A stretch of 64,000 bases of DNA. Source: Limisalsivibrio acetivorans. GTDB lineage: Bacteria; Chrysiogenota; Deferribacteres; Deferribacterales; Geovibrionaceae. The notes beneath the pieces were generated by a model. It had not been told where the DNA came from and did not search any database. It saw nothing but the letters and a program-made list of their open reading frames with translations. The DNA lies in the NCBI RefSeq assembly GCF_000421105.1, contig NZ_ATWF01000002.1, positions 62,001 through 126,000 on the forward strand. The letters are read 5' to 3'. This document shows positions 45,307-54,153 of the stretch, piece after piece. Position numbers and translations under genes: made by a program. Positions within the stretch are counted from its first letter, which is position 1. The number at the start of each line of letters is the position of its first letter.

Positions 45307-46021
45307 TCTTCACTTTCCTCCCGGATTCAAAGGTTTCAATAACTTTCTCCATCTGCTCGAAGGGTATGGTGCCGACAACTGTATACAGCAAATCACCGGA
45401 CTTCTTCCTTAGCACATAGTTCCCGTAGAGAACCCTTTTATTATCTTCCAGTTCCAGCTCTGTTTTCTTCGTAAAAACAGAAAACTTGTTCAAACCGTCA
45501 CTAAAAAGGTAATGACTGGAGCCATCCTTAAAAGTTCGCCGAAAAACAGTGCCGAAACCGAGCAGTGTGTCATCTTCTTCATAGGAGATCGAGGCGTGCT
45601 TGGGGGCATCCGGCCTGTGGACATCATTATTGCCCTCGAAGCTGTAGGCATAGACAAGACGTCCACTGGTATCGTAGACTTCCCTGCGCAGGACGGTCTT
45701 ATGGGCCTCATCAACTACAATAACATGCCTGAACCTATCTTTCACCGTAGGCTCAAGCTCATACTGAACAACGGTTCTGTTGTTGTACTTCAGGCCGTAC
45801 TGAATGTAGATGTTGTAGAACTCCTTCCGCACACGCTTTAGTTCAAAGAAGCTTTCCTTCAGTCTGGACGCAAGGGTATGGAGCTTTGACTGCCTGTTCT
45901 CAAGATTGTCCAGTAGAAATGAAGTGTAAGCCTCTTCGTCCACAGCAATTTTGAAATACACCTTCGGCTCTGCCAGAGCTGTAAGGGGTATCAGCAGAAG
46001 GAGAAGAAGAAGGCTTCTCAT
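45290..46021 (-). CDS. RseB/MucB-like periplasmic regulator of sigma-E
   Basis: Exported 243-residue protein (signal peptide 1-17). The sequence is diverged, but the C-terminal segment (TVVGTIPFEQMEKVIETF) and the middle (VLRREVYDTSGRLVYAYSF) match the MucB/RseB pattern, and the gene lies between the anti-sigma and degP genes. RseB binds the periplasmic part of RseA and releases it on envelope stress. ATGA overlap with the anti-sigma gene. Confidence 0.75.
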   Translation of the reverse strand: MRSLLLLLLLIPLTALAEPKVYFKIAVDEEAYTSFLLDNLENRQSKLHTLASRLKESFFELKRVRKEFYNIYIQYGLKYNNRTVVQYELEPTVKDRFRHVIVVDEAHKTVLRREVYDTSGRLVYAYSFEGNNDVHRPDAPKHASISYEEDDTLLGFGTVFRRTFKDGSSHYLFSDGLNKFSVFTKKTELELEDNKRVLYGNYVLRKKSGDLLYTVVGTIPFEQMEKVIETFESGRKVKNEKED

Positions 46022-46470
46022 CGGTCGTAGTTCACAACCCCGATTTGAGCCGTGCCGGCTTCGGTGTAGCTGCTGTCAACATGCTCGAAAACATACTTTT
46101 CAAGCATCTCGTTCCCTTTCGCAAGTTGAGGTTCATTGTTGAAAGAGTTTGCGGCGGCCAGAGCTATAAGCCCTGCAGCGATAACAGCAGCCGCAGCGGC
46201 AGGCTTAACGAGACGAAGTCGTCCCTTTTGCTCTTTCGGAGCTGCCTCCTGTTCTTTATTGATACTGCCCATGATTGAGGCGGTGAAATCCACCTCTTCG
46301 GCAGAGGAATAGGCATCCTTGATCATTGAGCCGAGTTTATAGCTCTCGGTGAGCTCCGCCTTACACGAGGTACATTTCTTAAGATGTGCCTCCAGAGCGG
46401 CGGACTCTAAGGACGAGCACTCGGAATCAATGTAGGCTGAAATATTCTTACGATGTCTTGTACAATCCAT
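46018..46470 (-). CDS. Membrane anti-sigma factor with zinc finger (RseA-like)
   Basis: 150 residues. N-terminal zinc-binding anti-sigma (ZAS) motif HxxxCxxC at H29, C33, C36, with C3/H6 as possible extra ligands; one TM helix about 92-112 (Ala-rich); short periplasmic tail. Holds the ECF sigma factor at the membrane. Its start overlaps the rpoE stop by 23 bases. Typical RseA lacks the zinc finger, so this is a ZAS-type variant in the sigma-E operon. Confidence 0.9.
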   Translation of the reverse strand: MDCTRHRKNISAYIDSECSSLESAALEAHLKKCTSCKAELTESYKLGSMIKDAYSSAEEVDFTASIMGSINKEQEAAPKEQKGRLRLVKPAAAAAVIAAGLIALAAANSFNNEPQLAKGNEMLEKYVFEHVDSSYTEAGTAQIGVVNYDR

Positions 46471-47023
46471 CTGCTAGCCCCTGTTTTATTAGTCTCTCTT
46501 TGATTATTGCCCTTGCATTAAAAAGCCTGCTTCTCACCGTGCCGAGGGGGATATTGAGCATCTCCGAGATCTCCTCGTAGCTCATATCCTCCACCTCACG
46601 AAGGAGAACAACCACCCTGAGCCTGTCCGGCAGGGCCTCCACAAACTGGCGGACGTACCTTCTCATCTCTTCCTTCAGGGAGAACTCCTCGGGGGTTTCA
46701 CCGCCGGCGATGTTCTCGAAGAAGTTGGTATCATCCTCGTCGTTCTCAACATCCAGAACCCGCTTCTCCTTTTCGAAGTGGTTCAGGGCGAGGTTAAGGG
46801 CGATCCTTTTAAGCCAGGGATAAAACTGCGCATGGTTTTTAAGGGTATCAAGCTTCTGAAAACCCCGCATAAAGCTTTCCTGCACTATATCTTCGGCCAG
46901 TTCCCTGTTCTTGACCATATTAAAAGCCGTTGCAAAAAGTTTGGACTGATGCTTCCTAATCAGCAGTTCATAGCTGGAGCTGTCTCCACCCAGAACCTTT
47001 GCAACGATCTGCGAATCTCCCAT
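46448..47023 (-). CDS. rpoE: ECF sigma factor, RpoE/AlgU-like
   Basis: 191 residues with sigma region 2 (AEDIVQESFMRGF, FYPWLKRIALNLALNHF) and region 4 (LPDRLRVVVLLREVEDMSYEEISEMLNIPLGTVRSRL split over the helix-turn-helix). AGGAGG lies seven bases before the ATG. First gene of the rpoE-rseA-rseB-degP operon. Expected to drive envelope-stress genes, probably including its own operon. Confidence 0.95.
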   Translation of the reverse strand: MGDSQIVAKVLGGDSSSYELLIRKHQSKLFATAFNMVKNRELAEDIVQESFMRGFQKLDTLKNHAQFYPWLKRIALNLALNHFEKEKRVLDVENDEDDTNFFENIAGGETPEEFSLKEEMRRYVRQFVEALPDRLRVVVLLREVEDMSYEEISEMLNIPLGTVRSRLFNARAIIKERLIKQGLADGLYKTS

Positions 47024-47042
47024 TTACGGTTCCTCCTGTTTA

Positions 47043-47071
47043 TGAGGATAGCCGGAGTGCATGAAAAGTTC
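47043..47071 (-). promoter_or_regulatory. Possible ECF-type autoregulatory promoter of rpoE
   Basis: Minus strand GAACTT (47071-47066) matches the sigma-E -35 box; 17 bases later TCCTCA (47048-47043) is a weak -10 match. It lies 20 bases before the rpoE ATG. The rest of the 270-base gap (47024-47293) shows no other clear element. Confidence 0.35.
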
Positions 47072-47293
47072 GTAGAAAAATGACCATTTTCTGCAATCCG
47101 GTTATTCATAATAATATTTTAGTTGAAAACAGCTCCCTCTGCAATACACTTAAAAGGTCAGGATATTTTACAAGGAAACCCTTTACCACGCCCCCGGTTT
47201 TCTGTAATAAATGGAACTCTCTCAACATCTACTTAAGATATATCATTCTTTTACACAGTAAAGGGGTGAACAAAATCTACCAATACGGAGAAC

Positions 47294-48298
47294 ATGATGA
47301 AGAAGATTATTGTAATACTCGCTGTTGTCGCCGCCGCTGCGGCAGGGGCTTATTTCGGTGCCCAGTCCTATTTCGAGAAAAAGGTTGTGCAGGAGCTTAA
47401 CTCCTTCGTACAGATGGCGGGTGTTGACGACGAGGTGGAGTACTCTTCCATCAGCGTAAACCCCATCAGCAGAGAGGGGCTTATCAAGGATGTTCGTGTT
47501 TCGGATGGCTCAAACTTCGTCGATATCAAACAGCTCCGCTTTAATATCGTTGACTACACCTCAACCATCGAGGGTATCCGCCTTGAGAACCTCGGTCAGT
47601 CCATACTCATAGACAGAATCAATGTCCTCGAATACAAAACCGAAGGGAAATACCCCCAGAAGACACATATAACAGTGGACAACTTTAAGATTCCCCTTAA
47701 CTCCACACCTGCAGCCATGAAGTCCCTCGAGATGGACGAGCTTGTCATGGATATGGAGATCAAGACCGATTCAGACTACGAGGAGATGATGTATGAATAC
47801 GAGGTGTTCAACATCGATGTGGAAGGTTTCACAGAGTTTAAGAGCAACTTCACCTTCGGAGATATAGACATAAAAAGCTACGAGAAATACAGCGATATGC
47901 CCCCCGAAGAGCTTCAGAACAATCAGGAATTCTCCAACAAGATCTCTCAGGATATCAGCAATATGAAGCTTTACAACATGAGCATATCCCTTGAGGACAC
48001 CGGGATCATCGAAAAGATCATAACCGAGCGGAGCAAGGCTGAGGATATCGAATTTGATGAAGCGAGGGAAGAGATCGTTGAAGAACTCACAGAGATACAG
48101 GAGAGAGCCGCATCTGATTTCGAGAAAAACGCCCTCGATTCGGCGCTCACTATACTGAAGGACGAGAATAACAGATACATAATCGATATTAACCCCGCAC
48201 AGCCCATCTCCATGCAGGAGCTGGTGATGCTCACGATGACAAACAGCACCCTCGGCCCCATAGCCGAGCAGCTTAATATGAGCATCCGGGCGGAGTAG
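47294..48298 (+). CDS. Membrane-anchored DUF945/YdgA-like protein
   Basis: 334 residues with an N-terminal signal anchor (IIVILAVVAAAAAGAYFG) and a large periplasmic part. The layout (anchor, EYSSISVNPISREGLIKDVRV, then alternating beta strands) resembles the YdgA/DUF945 family, which has no firm function in envelope biology. Starts at ATG 47294 or 47297. Divergent from rpoE. Confidence 0.65.
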   Translation: MMKKIIVILAVVAAAAAGAYFGAQSYFEKKVVQELNSFVQMAGVDDEVEYSSISVNPISREGLIKDVRVSDGSNFVDIKQLRFNIVDYTSTIEGIRLENLGQSILIDRINVLEYKTEGKYPQKTHITVDNFKIPLNSTPAAMKSLEMDELVMDMEIKTDSDYEEMMYEYEVFNIDVEGFTEFKSNFTFGDIDIKSYEKYSDMPPEELQNNQEFSNKISQDISNMKLYNMSISLEDTGIIEKIITERSKAEDIEFDEAREEIVEELTEIQERAASDFEKNALDSALTILKDENNRYIIDINPAQPISMQELVMLTMTNSTLGPIAEQLNMSIRAE

Positions 48299-48363
48299 GA
48301 AGGGCTTATAAAGTCGGTTGTGACAAATCATTAATCAGGCTCAGCTTTGCATGCTGATAGTTG

Positions 48364-48392
48364 TTGACATAAAAGCTGATGCCTGTTATATC
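48364..48392 (+). promoter_or_regulatory. Promoter of tRNA-Ser (and SRP RNA)
   Basis: TTGACA (48364-48369), 17-base spacer, TATATC (48387-48392), 14 bases before the tRNA 5' end. Confidence 0.7.
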
Positions 48393-48406
48393 TCTTTTTC
48401 ACTTAT

Positions 48407-48495
48407 GGAGAGGTGTCCGAGCCCGGCTGAAGGAGCACGACTGGAACTCGTGTGTGCGTTTACGCGTACCGAGGGTTCGAATCCCTCCCTCTCCG
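48407..48495 (+). tRNA. tRNA-Ser (anticodon GGA)
   Basis: Acceptor stem GGAGAGG (48407-48413) pairs with CCTCTCC (48488-48494), discriminator G. Anticodon GGA in ACTGGAACT, a long class II variable arm, and T-arm GGGTTCGAATCCC are present. CCA is not encoded. Confidence 0.97.
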
Positions 48496-48515
48496 TTTTA
48501 TATGCTTTTAAGAGT

Positions 48516-48624
<109 letters not shown>

Positions 48625-48656
48625 AGTTTTAAAATACCTTACTTCCGGAGTATCAA

Positions 48657-50567
48657 ATGCTTACCAGCTTCAGAAAATCAAAGAAAGTAACCCAGTTTGC
48701 TCTGTGGTTCATCATCATCGCCTTTATTGTGACGATATTCTTCGTTTGGGGTGTCGGCTCACAGCAGGCGGATGCGAATTACTTCATGAGAGTGAACGGA
48801 CAAAAGGTTACCTATGACGAGTACCTCTCAACCCTCGAAAGAACCAGAAACTATTTCAAAGGTATATTCGGCGACAACTTCGACAGTGTCGCACAGGGCG
48901 CTGAACTTGAAAAGCAGGTGCTCAATGATCTTATAAACAGATACATCCTTATGCAGGAGGCGGAGGAAAACGGTGTCCCCGTCTCCGATGAAGAGGTTCT
49001 GCAGCTTGTTATGCAGATACCCGCCTTCCAGAAAAATGGACAGTTCGACAGGGATACTTATCAAACCCTCCTCGCGAGAAACAGGATGACTCCCCAGGAG
49101 TTTGAGGCGATGCTTAAGGTAGACCACACCGTGAGCAAGATGCAGAGCCTTATATCTTCCGCTGTGGCTGTAAGCGATGCAGAGATCGAAAAAGAATATA
49201 TATACAGAAAAACAAGGGCTTCCATTGAATACATGATGCTCGATGCAGACGACTTTGCCCACAGGGTTAAGCCCGAGCAGGAGGTTCTTGAGGAATACTT
49301 CCACCTGAACAGTGAAGCATACAGAATCCCCCAGAAGAGAAAGGTTAAGTATGTTGAATTCGACCCCACCGATTTCAAGAGTGAGGTTGAAATAACCAAT
49401 GAAGAGATCGAAACATATTACATAAAGAACAAGGACCAGTTCTACCAGCCCGAGAAGGTTCAGGCGAGACACATCCTCTTCCTCATCGAGGACTGGAACG
49501 ACAAGGAAAACGTTGAGAAAAACCTTGAGAAGGCAAACAGGGTCCTCAAGGAGCTTGAGGAGGGTGCAGAGTTCGCCGAGCTGGCAAAGAAATACTCTGC
49601 CGATTCCTCCGCCCAGAACGGCGGCGATCTTGGATACTTCACAAGGGGACAGATGGTTCCCGAATTCGAGGAAGCTGCATTCAATCTGGAGCCGGGCGAG
49701 GTCAGCGGTATCGTAAAGACCATGTACGGCTACCATATAATCAAGGTTGAGGATAAGGTCGAGGAATACGACCCCACCCTTGACGAGGTTAAGGGAATCA
49801 TCGCAAAGTCCCTCGAGTCCGACAAACTGCTCAGCAAATTCAAGGACAGGGTCTTTGAGATATACACAGAGGTCGTAAAGGCATCCAACCTTACAGCATA
49901 CAACGACACGGCAGAGAAGAAGCTCGATATTGAAGAAACAGGATATTTCTCCCAGGATCAGGTTGTTGATCCCATATCAGGCAACCCCGAAGCAATTAAA
50001 GCTATCTTTGGACTCGCTCAGTCCGAGGTAAGCCAGGTTACCGATATCATGGGCAAAAAGTATATCTTCGAGGTTGTGGATATACAGGAAGCCAGAGTTC
50101 CTGAGTTCAGCGAAGTCAGAAACGAAGTCAGAGAGGACTACATAGCAGAACAGGCCCTTGATATCGCAAAGGAAGAAGCGGAGAACGCCATCGCCGAAGG
50201 AAGCATGGAAGCAGCGGCTGAGAAGCTTAATCTCACCTATAGCACGACGCCCAAGTTCTTCAGAAACGACTCCATACCCGGAATCGGCATGAACCTTGAG
50301 CTTATGGACAGCGCATTCTCCAACGAGCCCGGCACTTTCCTTGAGCAGCCCTTTGTGAACGGTGGAAACGTCTTCATCGTAAGGGTTAAGGAGCATGAGG
50401 CCCCCGATATGGACCTCCTTGCGGACTCCAGGGATGAGATCGAAACCTCCATTTATTCCGTCAAGTCGGAAACAGCCCTTAACTCCTATCTGGATTCAAA
50501 GAGGGAGAAGGCAGAGATTGAGATAAACCCGAGATACTCAGCGATTAAGAAGCTACTGGAAGATTGA
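48657..50567 (+). CDS. ppiD: PpiD/SurA-type membrane-anchored periplasmic peptidyl-prolyl isomerase
   Basis: 636 residues: short cytoplasmic start, single TM anchor (LWFIIIAFIVTIFFVWG, about 16-33), SurA_N-like chaperone domain (about 40-170), a parvulin domain (about 265-365, ARHILFLI and GGDLGYFTRGQMVPEFEEAAF) and a second, degenerate one (about 420-530). Assists folding of exported proteins at the inner membrane exit. Follows the SRP RNA gene, a natural functional neighbour, and ends in a strong terminator. Confidence 0.92.
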   Translation: MLTSFRKSKKVTQFALWFIIIAFIVTIFFVWGVGSQQADANYFMRVNGQKVTYDEYLSTLERTRNYFKGIFGDNFDSVAQGAELEKQVLNDLINRYILMQEAEENGVPVSDEEVLQLVMQIPAFQKNGQFDRDTYQTLLARNRMTPQEFEAMLKVDHTVSKMQSLISSAVAVSDAEIEKEYIYRKTRASIEYMMLDADDFAHRVKPEQEVLEEYFHLNSEAYRIPQKRKVKYVEFDPTDFKSEVEITNEEIETYYIKNKDQFYQPEKVQARHILFLIEDWNDKENVEKNLEKANRVLKELEEGAEFAELAKKYSADSSAQNGGDLGYFTRGQMVPEFEEAAFNLEPGEVSGIVKTMYGYHIIKVEDKVEEYDPTLDEVKGIIAKSLESDKLLSKFKDRVFEIYTEVVKASNLTAYNDTAEKKLDIEETGYFSQDQVVDPISGNPEAIKAIFGLAQSEVSQVTDIMGKKYIFEVVDIQEARVPEFSEVRNEVREDYIAEQALDIAKEEAENAIAEGSMEAAAEKLNLTYSTTPKFFRNDSIPGIGMNLELMDSAFSNEPGTFLEQPFVNGGNVFIVRVKEHEAPDMDLLADSRDEIETSIYSVKSETALNSYLDSKREKAEIEINPRYSAIKKLLED

Positions 50568-50582
50568 TATAAAATTCCCAAG

Positions 50583-50611
50583 GGCCCGCTTTTGAAGCGG
50601 GCCTTTTTTTT
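50583..50611 (+). terminator. Rho-independent terminator of ppiD
   Basis: GGCCCGCTT (50583-50591), loop TTG, AAGCGGGCC (50595-50603), then eight T. Confidence 0.93.
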
Positions 50612-50656
50612 ATCCCCGATTATGGTAGTATTATAGTGAGCTTACTAACGAACTCC

Positions 50657-51157
50657 ATGAGGCTTTCTATGAAAAACCGATACCCCATTCCCGGAAGGGA
50701 AGAGCTTAACTCCCTCTCAAGGCATATCCCCGATATTGAAACCGATTCGCTCAACACTCTCTTCGACATGGTATACACCATGGAGAACCTAAGCCTCCAC
50801 CTGGAGGCATTCTTTCATGATTACGGACTCTCACCCAGCCGCTTCACCCTGCTTAGCACCCTGAGCGACAGCGGCGGAAGCATGCTCCCCCATGAGATCG
50901 CCACTTCGATGGGCTTGAGAAAACCCACCGTCACAGGTCTGTTAATGAGGCTCAGGCGTGAGGGTTATATCACATCCGTACCTATGAAGGAGGATGGGAG
51001 GAAAAAGGTGGTAAGCCTGTCAGAAAAGGGGCGTGAGACGGTGAACCGCATACTCCCCGAATACTACGCATACCTTGGAAGGGTCATAGGTGTGCAGGAT
51101 AAGAAGACACTCCGTGCAATGCGCATCGTTCTTTCGGGAATCAATGCAAGGCTCTAA
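50657..51157 (+). CDS. MarR-family transcriptional regulator
   Basis: Winged helix-turn-helix dimer, 166 residues from ATG 50657 (ATG 50669 is equally possible; the GTG at 50636 would lie in a TATTAT promoter-like box). Recognition helix region MGLRKPTVTGLLMRLRREGY and wing EDGRKKVVSLSEKG are clear. Convergent with an MFS transporter one base away, its likely but unproven target. Confidence 0.9.
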   Translation: MRLSMKNRYPIPGREELNSLSRHIPDIETDSLNTLFDMVYTMENLSLHLEAFFHDYGLSPSRFTLLSTLSDSGGSMLPHEIATSMGLRKPTVTGLLMRLRREGYITSVPMKEDGRKKVVSLSEKGRETVNRILPEYYAYLGRVIGVQDKKTLRAMRIVLSGINARL

Positions 51158-51158
51158 G

Positions 51159-52373
51159 CTATGAGGAGCCCTTTCTAAGCAGTTCACTCTTTGTAACGCT
51201 TGCAAAGGCTCTGAGTGATGGCCACGCAAGGAGAACAACAAAGAGGAAAAGAGCCAGAGCTGTTGGGCGGAGACCCTGGGAATCCGTAATAAGCCCGAAG
51301 AACGGCACTGCAGAGGCGATGCTTACGCTGTCCGCAAAGGAGCGTATGGAAACCGCCGTTGCCCTGTGGTGGGAGTGAACACGGTCGTTAAAAAGCCTGT
51401 TGAAGAAGGGGAGCGCAAACCCGAAGGCCGCCTCACAGAGGATAAACGCCAGAATTACCATAAAAGCGGAAGTGTTAAGTACGATACCGAGGAAAGATAC
51501 TGCGGGTAGCAGTATAAGCAGACGGAGGAGCTTTTGTCCCCCAAGATTGTTTTCTACTATGTGGGAGTAGTTTGCCGAAACTCCTGAGATGAAGAGCCCA
51601 CCCGCATACACAACACCGAACATAGCGACCTCAATACCTGACTCTTCCATAAAGAACTGGTGATACTGAAAAAAGACCTGATTTGCGATAAGTATGGATA
51701 CATGAAGAGCCATAAGGAGTACCAGCTCCTTACTCCGCAGGATATACAGCCCAGTCTCCCAGAAATGGCGGAAATGCCCAGGCAGATGCTCCCGCTCAGT
51801 AGATTCCGGCTCATATAGAAACAGCGCAACAACACCGGAGATTGCAGAGAAAACGGCAGAGAAGGCGAACACGCTTTTCATACCGTAGCCATATACCATT
51901 GTCATAAAGAGGCTTCCAATAACATAGCCGAAGGTATAAAAAGCCCACTTCGAACCGAAGAATTTGTTGAACTCCCCTTCCCTCCCCATAATCTTGAGGG
52001 TGTCGTATATAAGAGCCTCGTCACTACCCGATACGCACGCCTCCGAAGCACCAACGAGGAAAACACCAAGCCACAGCACGGCGAAGTTCCCTCCGTATCC
52101 GGTCATTAGAGTTCCTGCTGTCAGTATAATCGAGGCAAAGACCATGGAGAAACGTCTGCCTAGCTTGTCCGCCATGACACCACTCGGGAGCTCGAGTGCC
52201 AGCATACCGATAAAGAAACCACTTGTCAGAAAAGAGATTTCTGTAAAGGAATATCCAAGATTTCTATAGTGCAGAAAGAGAACGGGGATGTATGCACGAA
52301 CTCCGAAGAGCAGAGCATAACCACGCACAATGTTAAGGTTGGCAGAAAGCCTTCTGCCGGAGAATGAAGCCAT
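51159..52373 (-). CDS. Major facilitator superfamily transporter
   Basis: 404 residues, about 12 TM helices, with MFS motif A as GVMADKLGRR between TM2 and TM3 and a repeat-like loop in the second half. Resembles drug/metabolite exporters; substrate unknown. The gene is not joined to the selenoprotein upstream (25-base gap, same strand), so it may be the last gene transcribed from the pur operon or independent. Confidence 0.88.
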   Translation of the reverse strand: MASFSGRRLSANLNIVRGYALLFGVRAYIPVLFLHYRNLGYSFTEISFLTSGFFIGMLALELPSGVMADKLGRRFSMVFASIILTAGTLMTGYGGNFAVLWLGVFLVGASEACVSGSDEALIYDTLKIMGREGEFNKFFGSKWAFYTFGYVIGSLFMTMVYGYGMKSVFAFSAVFSAISGVVALFLYEPESTEREHLPGHFRHFWETGLYILRSKELVLLMALHVSILIANQVFFQYHQFFMEESGIEVAMFGVVYAGGLFISGVSANYSHIVENNLGGQKLLRLLILLPAVSFLGIVLNTSAFMVILAFILCEAAFGFALPFFNRLFNDRVHSHHRATAVSIRSFADSVSIASAVPFFGLITDSQGLRPTALALFLFVVLLAWPSLRAFASVTKSELLRKGSS

Positions 52374-52398
52374 TAATCACCAGATAGCAAGGGTGGGC

Positions 52399-52752
52399 TC
52401 AGCCCGCTTCCTGCAGCCTCTCCTTAACCCTCTTAACGATCTCCGCAGGGTCTTTAACGCCCCAGCAGAGAGCTCTTTCATTGAGGGTTATATAAGGGAG
52501 TGGGAGCCTGTTCTCAACGATATTAGAAACATCGTTGATGAACTCCAGGACCTCCGGAGTGGATACATCCACATAGCCGAAATCCACATTGGCAGAGCCG
52601 AACTCCGCCGATAACAGGGCATCAAGCTTGTAACTCAAGTCCTCGTAGGGGTCATCGGATACCCCACAGCCTGTGGGGAAATACGAGGGGTTTCAGCCGG
52701 AGACAAACTCCATGCTTGTGCCGAAGAGCCTTACAATAAGTACGTTATCCAT
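52399..52752 (-). CDS. Predicted selenoprotein, YuzD-like thioredoxin fold (in-frame UGA = Sec20)
   Basis: Reading from ATG 52752 (GAGGA seven bases upstream, three bases after purF) the frame meets one TGA at 52695-52693 and then continues 97 codons without a stop. The product is 117 residues: beta1 VLIVRLFG, Sec20 in VSGU, C29 in PTGCG, helix, YVDVSTPEV, cis-Pro region LPLPYITLN and a C-terminal helix. The plan resembles YuzD (DUF1462), where this loop carries a CxxC. A hairpin directly behind the UGA fits a bacterial SECIS, and yedF in this window supports selenium use. Ordinary gene calls would give only a TTG-started fragment from 52638. A pseudogene with a stop is the alternative. Confidence 0.8.
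52641..52688 (-). promoter_or_regulatory. Putative bacterial SECIS element
   Basis: Behind the UGA: outer stem CCTCGTA (52688-52682) with TACGAGG (52647-52641), inner stem CCCCACA (52678-52672), loop GGC, TGTGGGG (52668-52662). The loop starts with G and lies 21 bases after the UGA, within the range usual for bacterial SECIS. Confidence 0.72.
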
Positions 52753-52755
52753 AAA

Positions 52756-54153
52756 TCATTCCTCAAACTTAGGGTTATCCCCGTCTCCGCTTCTGCTTAA
52801 GGTGGGGTAGTCACCGCTGAAGCACGCCTTGCAGAAGCTTCCGCCCCCTGCGCACTCCTCGAGGCAATCGAGGCTTATATAGCCCAGTGTGTCCGCTGTG
52901 ACAAACTTGCGGATCTCCTCAGTTGTATGACTCGAGGCCACGAGTTCCTTACGGGTGGGGGTATCTATACCGTAAAAGCAGGGGTATTTGGTAGGGGGTG
53001 AACATATACGGAAGTGCACCTCCAAAGCCCCAGCCTCACGGAGCATCTTAACTATCTTGCGGCTGGTAGTTCCCCTTACGATGGAATCATCCACCACAAC
53101 AATCCTCTTACCTTTTATTATATCCTTCACAGGGTTCAGTTTTATCTTAACCCCGAAATGCCGGATAGACTGGGAGGGCTCGATAAAGGTTCTTCCCACG
53201 TAATGGTTTCTTATAAGCCCCATTTCAAGGGGTATCCCGCTCTCCTCCGCATAGCCGAGGGTTGCCACAACTCCGGAATCGGGAACGGGAACAACGATAT
53301 CCGCATCTGCGGGCTGTTCCTTGGCGAGTCTTTTGCCCATCTCCTTGCGAACCTCGTAAACGTTGCGTCCGAAGAGATAGGAATCGGGTCTGGCGAAGTA
53401 TATATGTTCGAATATGCAGGGCATCGCTTTCTTCTTCTTGAAGGGGAAGCGTGACTCCATACCTGTTTCGTCTATGATAATCATCTCGCCCGGCTCGATC
53501 TCCCTTATGAACTCGGCACCGATAAGGTCGAGGGCAACGGTTTCGGATACAAGGATATATCCGTTAGCAAGCTTACCAAGGATAAGAGGGCGTATGCCGA
53601 GGGGGTCTCGAACGCCTATCATCTTCTCCTTGGTCATCATAAGGAGTGAATAGGCCCCTTTCAGCTTCTTGAGGGAATCTGTAAGCGACTCGACAAGCTC
53701 ATCCCTTCCGCTCTTTGCCACGAGGTGCACAAGTACTTCGGTGTCGGAGCTTGTGTTGAATATAGCACCGTTGCGGACAAGCTCGTTGCGTAGCTCATCG
53801 GCATTCACGATGTTTCCGTTGTGGGCAACGGCAACGGGACCTGCGTTTATCTCAACACAGAAGGGCTGAACGTTCCTGACGTGGCTCTCACCCGTGGTGG
53901 AATAGCGGTTGTGACCAATTGCAATATCCCCGGGCAGCTTATCTATAACGTCCGCACTGAATATATCCGCCACAAGACCGAGCCCCCTTTCGTAATGGAT
54001 CTGCTCCCTGTCGGAAACCGCGATGCCGGCTCCCTCCTGTCCCCTGTGCTGCAGGGAATATAACGAAAGATATACAAGGTTCGCAGCGTCCTTACTCCCG
54101 TATACACCGGCAACGCCGCATTCGTCGTGGAATTTATCCTGATCCAGAATCAT
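52756..54153 (-). CDS. purF: Amidophosphoribosyltransferase PurF
   Basis: First step of purine synthesis (PRPP and glutamine to phosphoribosylamine). Start at ATG 54153, four-base overlap with purL; 465 residues. A short propeptide precedes the catalytic C12 ([11 protein letters not shown]), as in the Bacillus type. The Fe-S cluster cysteines are present (CIFEH, CFYG, and [11 protein letters not shown] near the end). PRPP loop [12 protein letters not shown]. Member of purSQLF. Confidence 0.97.
   Translation of the reverse strand: MILDQDKFHDECGVAGVYGSKDAANLVYLSLYSLQHRGQEGAGIAVSDREQIHYERGLGLVADIFSADVIDKLPGDIAIGHNRYSTTGESHVRNVQPFCVEINAGPVAVAHNGNIVNADELRNELVRNGAIFNTSSDTEVLVHLVAKSGRDELVESLTDSLKKLKGAYSLLMMTKEKMIGVRDPLGIRPLILGKLANGYILVSETVALDLIGAEFIREIEPGEMIIIDETGMESRFPFKKKKAMPCIFEHIYFARPDSYLFGRNVYEVRKEMGKRLAKEQPADADIVVPVPDSGVVATLGYAEESGIPLEMGLIRNHYVGRTFIEPSQSIRHFGVKIKLNPVKDIIKGKRIVVVDDSIVRGTTSRKIVKMLREAGALEVHFRICSPPTKYPCFYGIDTPTRKELVASSHTTEEIRKFVTADTLGYISLDCLEECAGGGSFCKACFSGDYPTLSRSGDGDNPKFEE

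Noticed and set aside
52399-52638. Stand-alone 79-residue gene starting at TTG 52638
   Set aside because: No ribosome site, and the frame continues upstream through a TGA to an ATG with a good site; treated as the C-terminal part of the selenoprotein.
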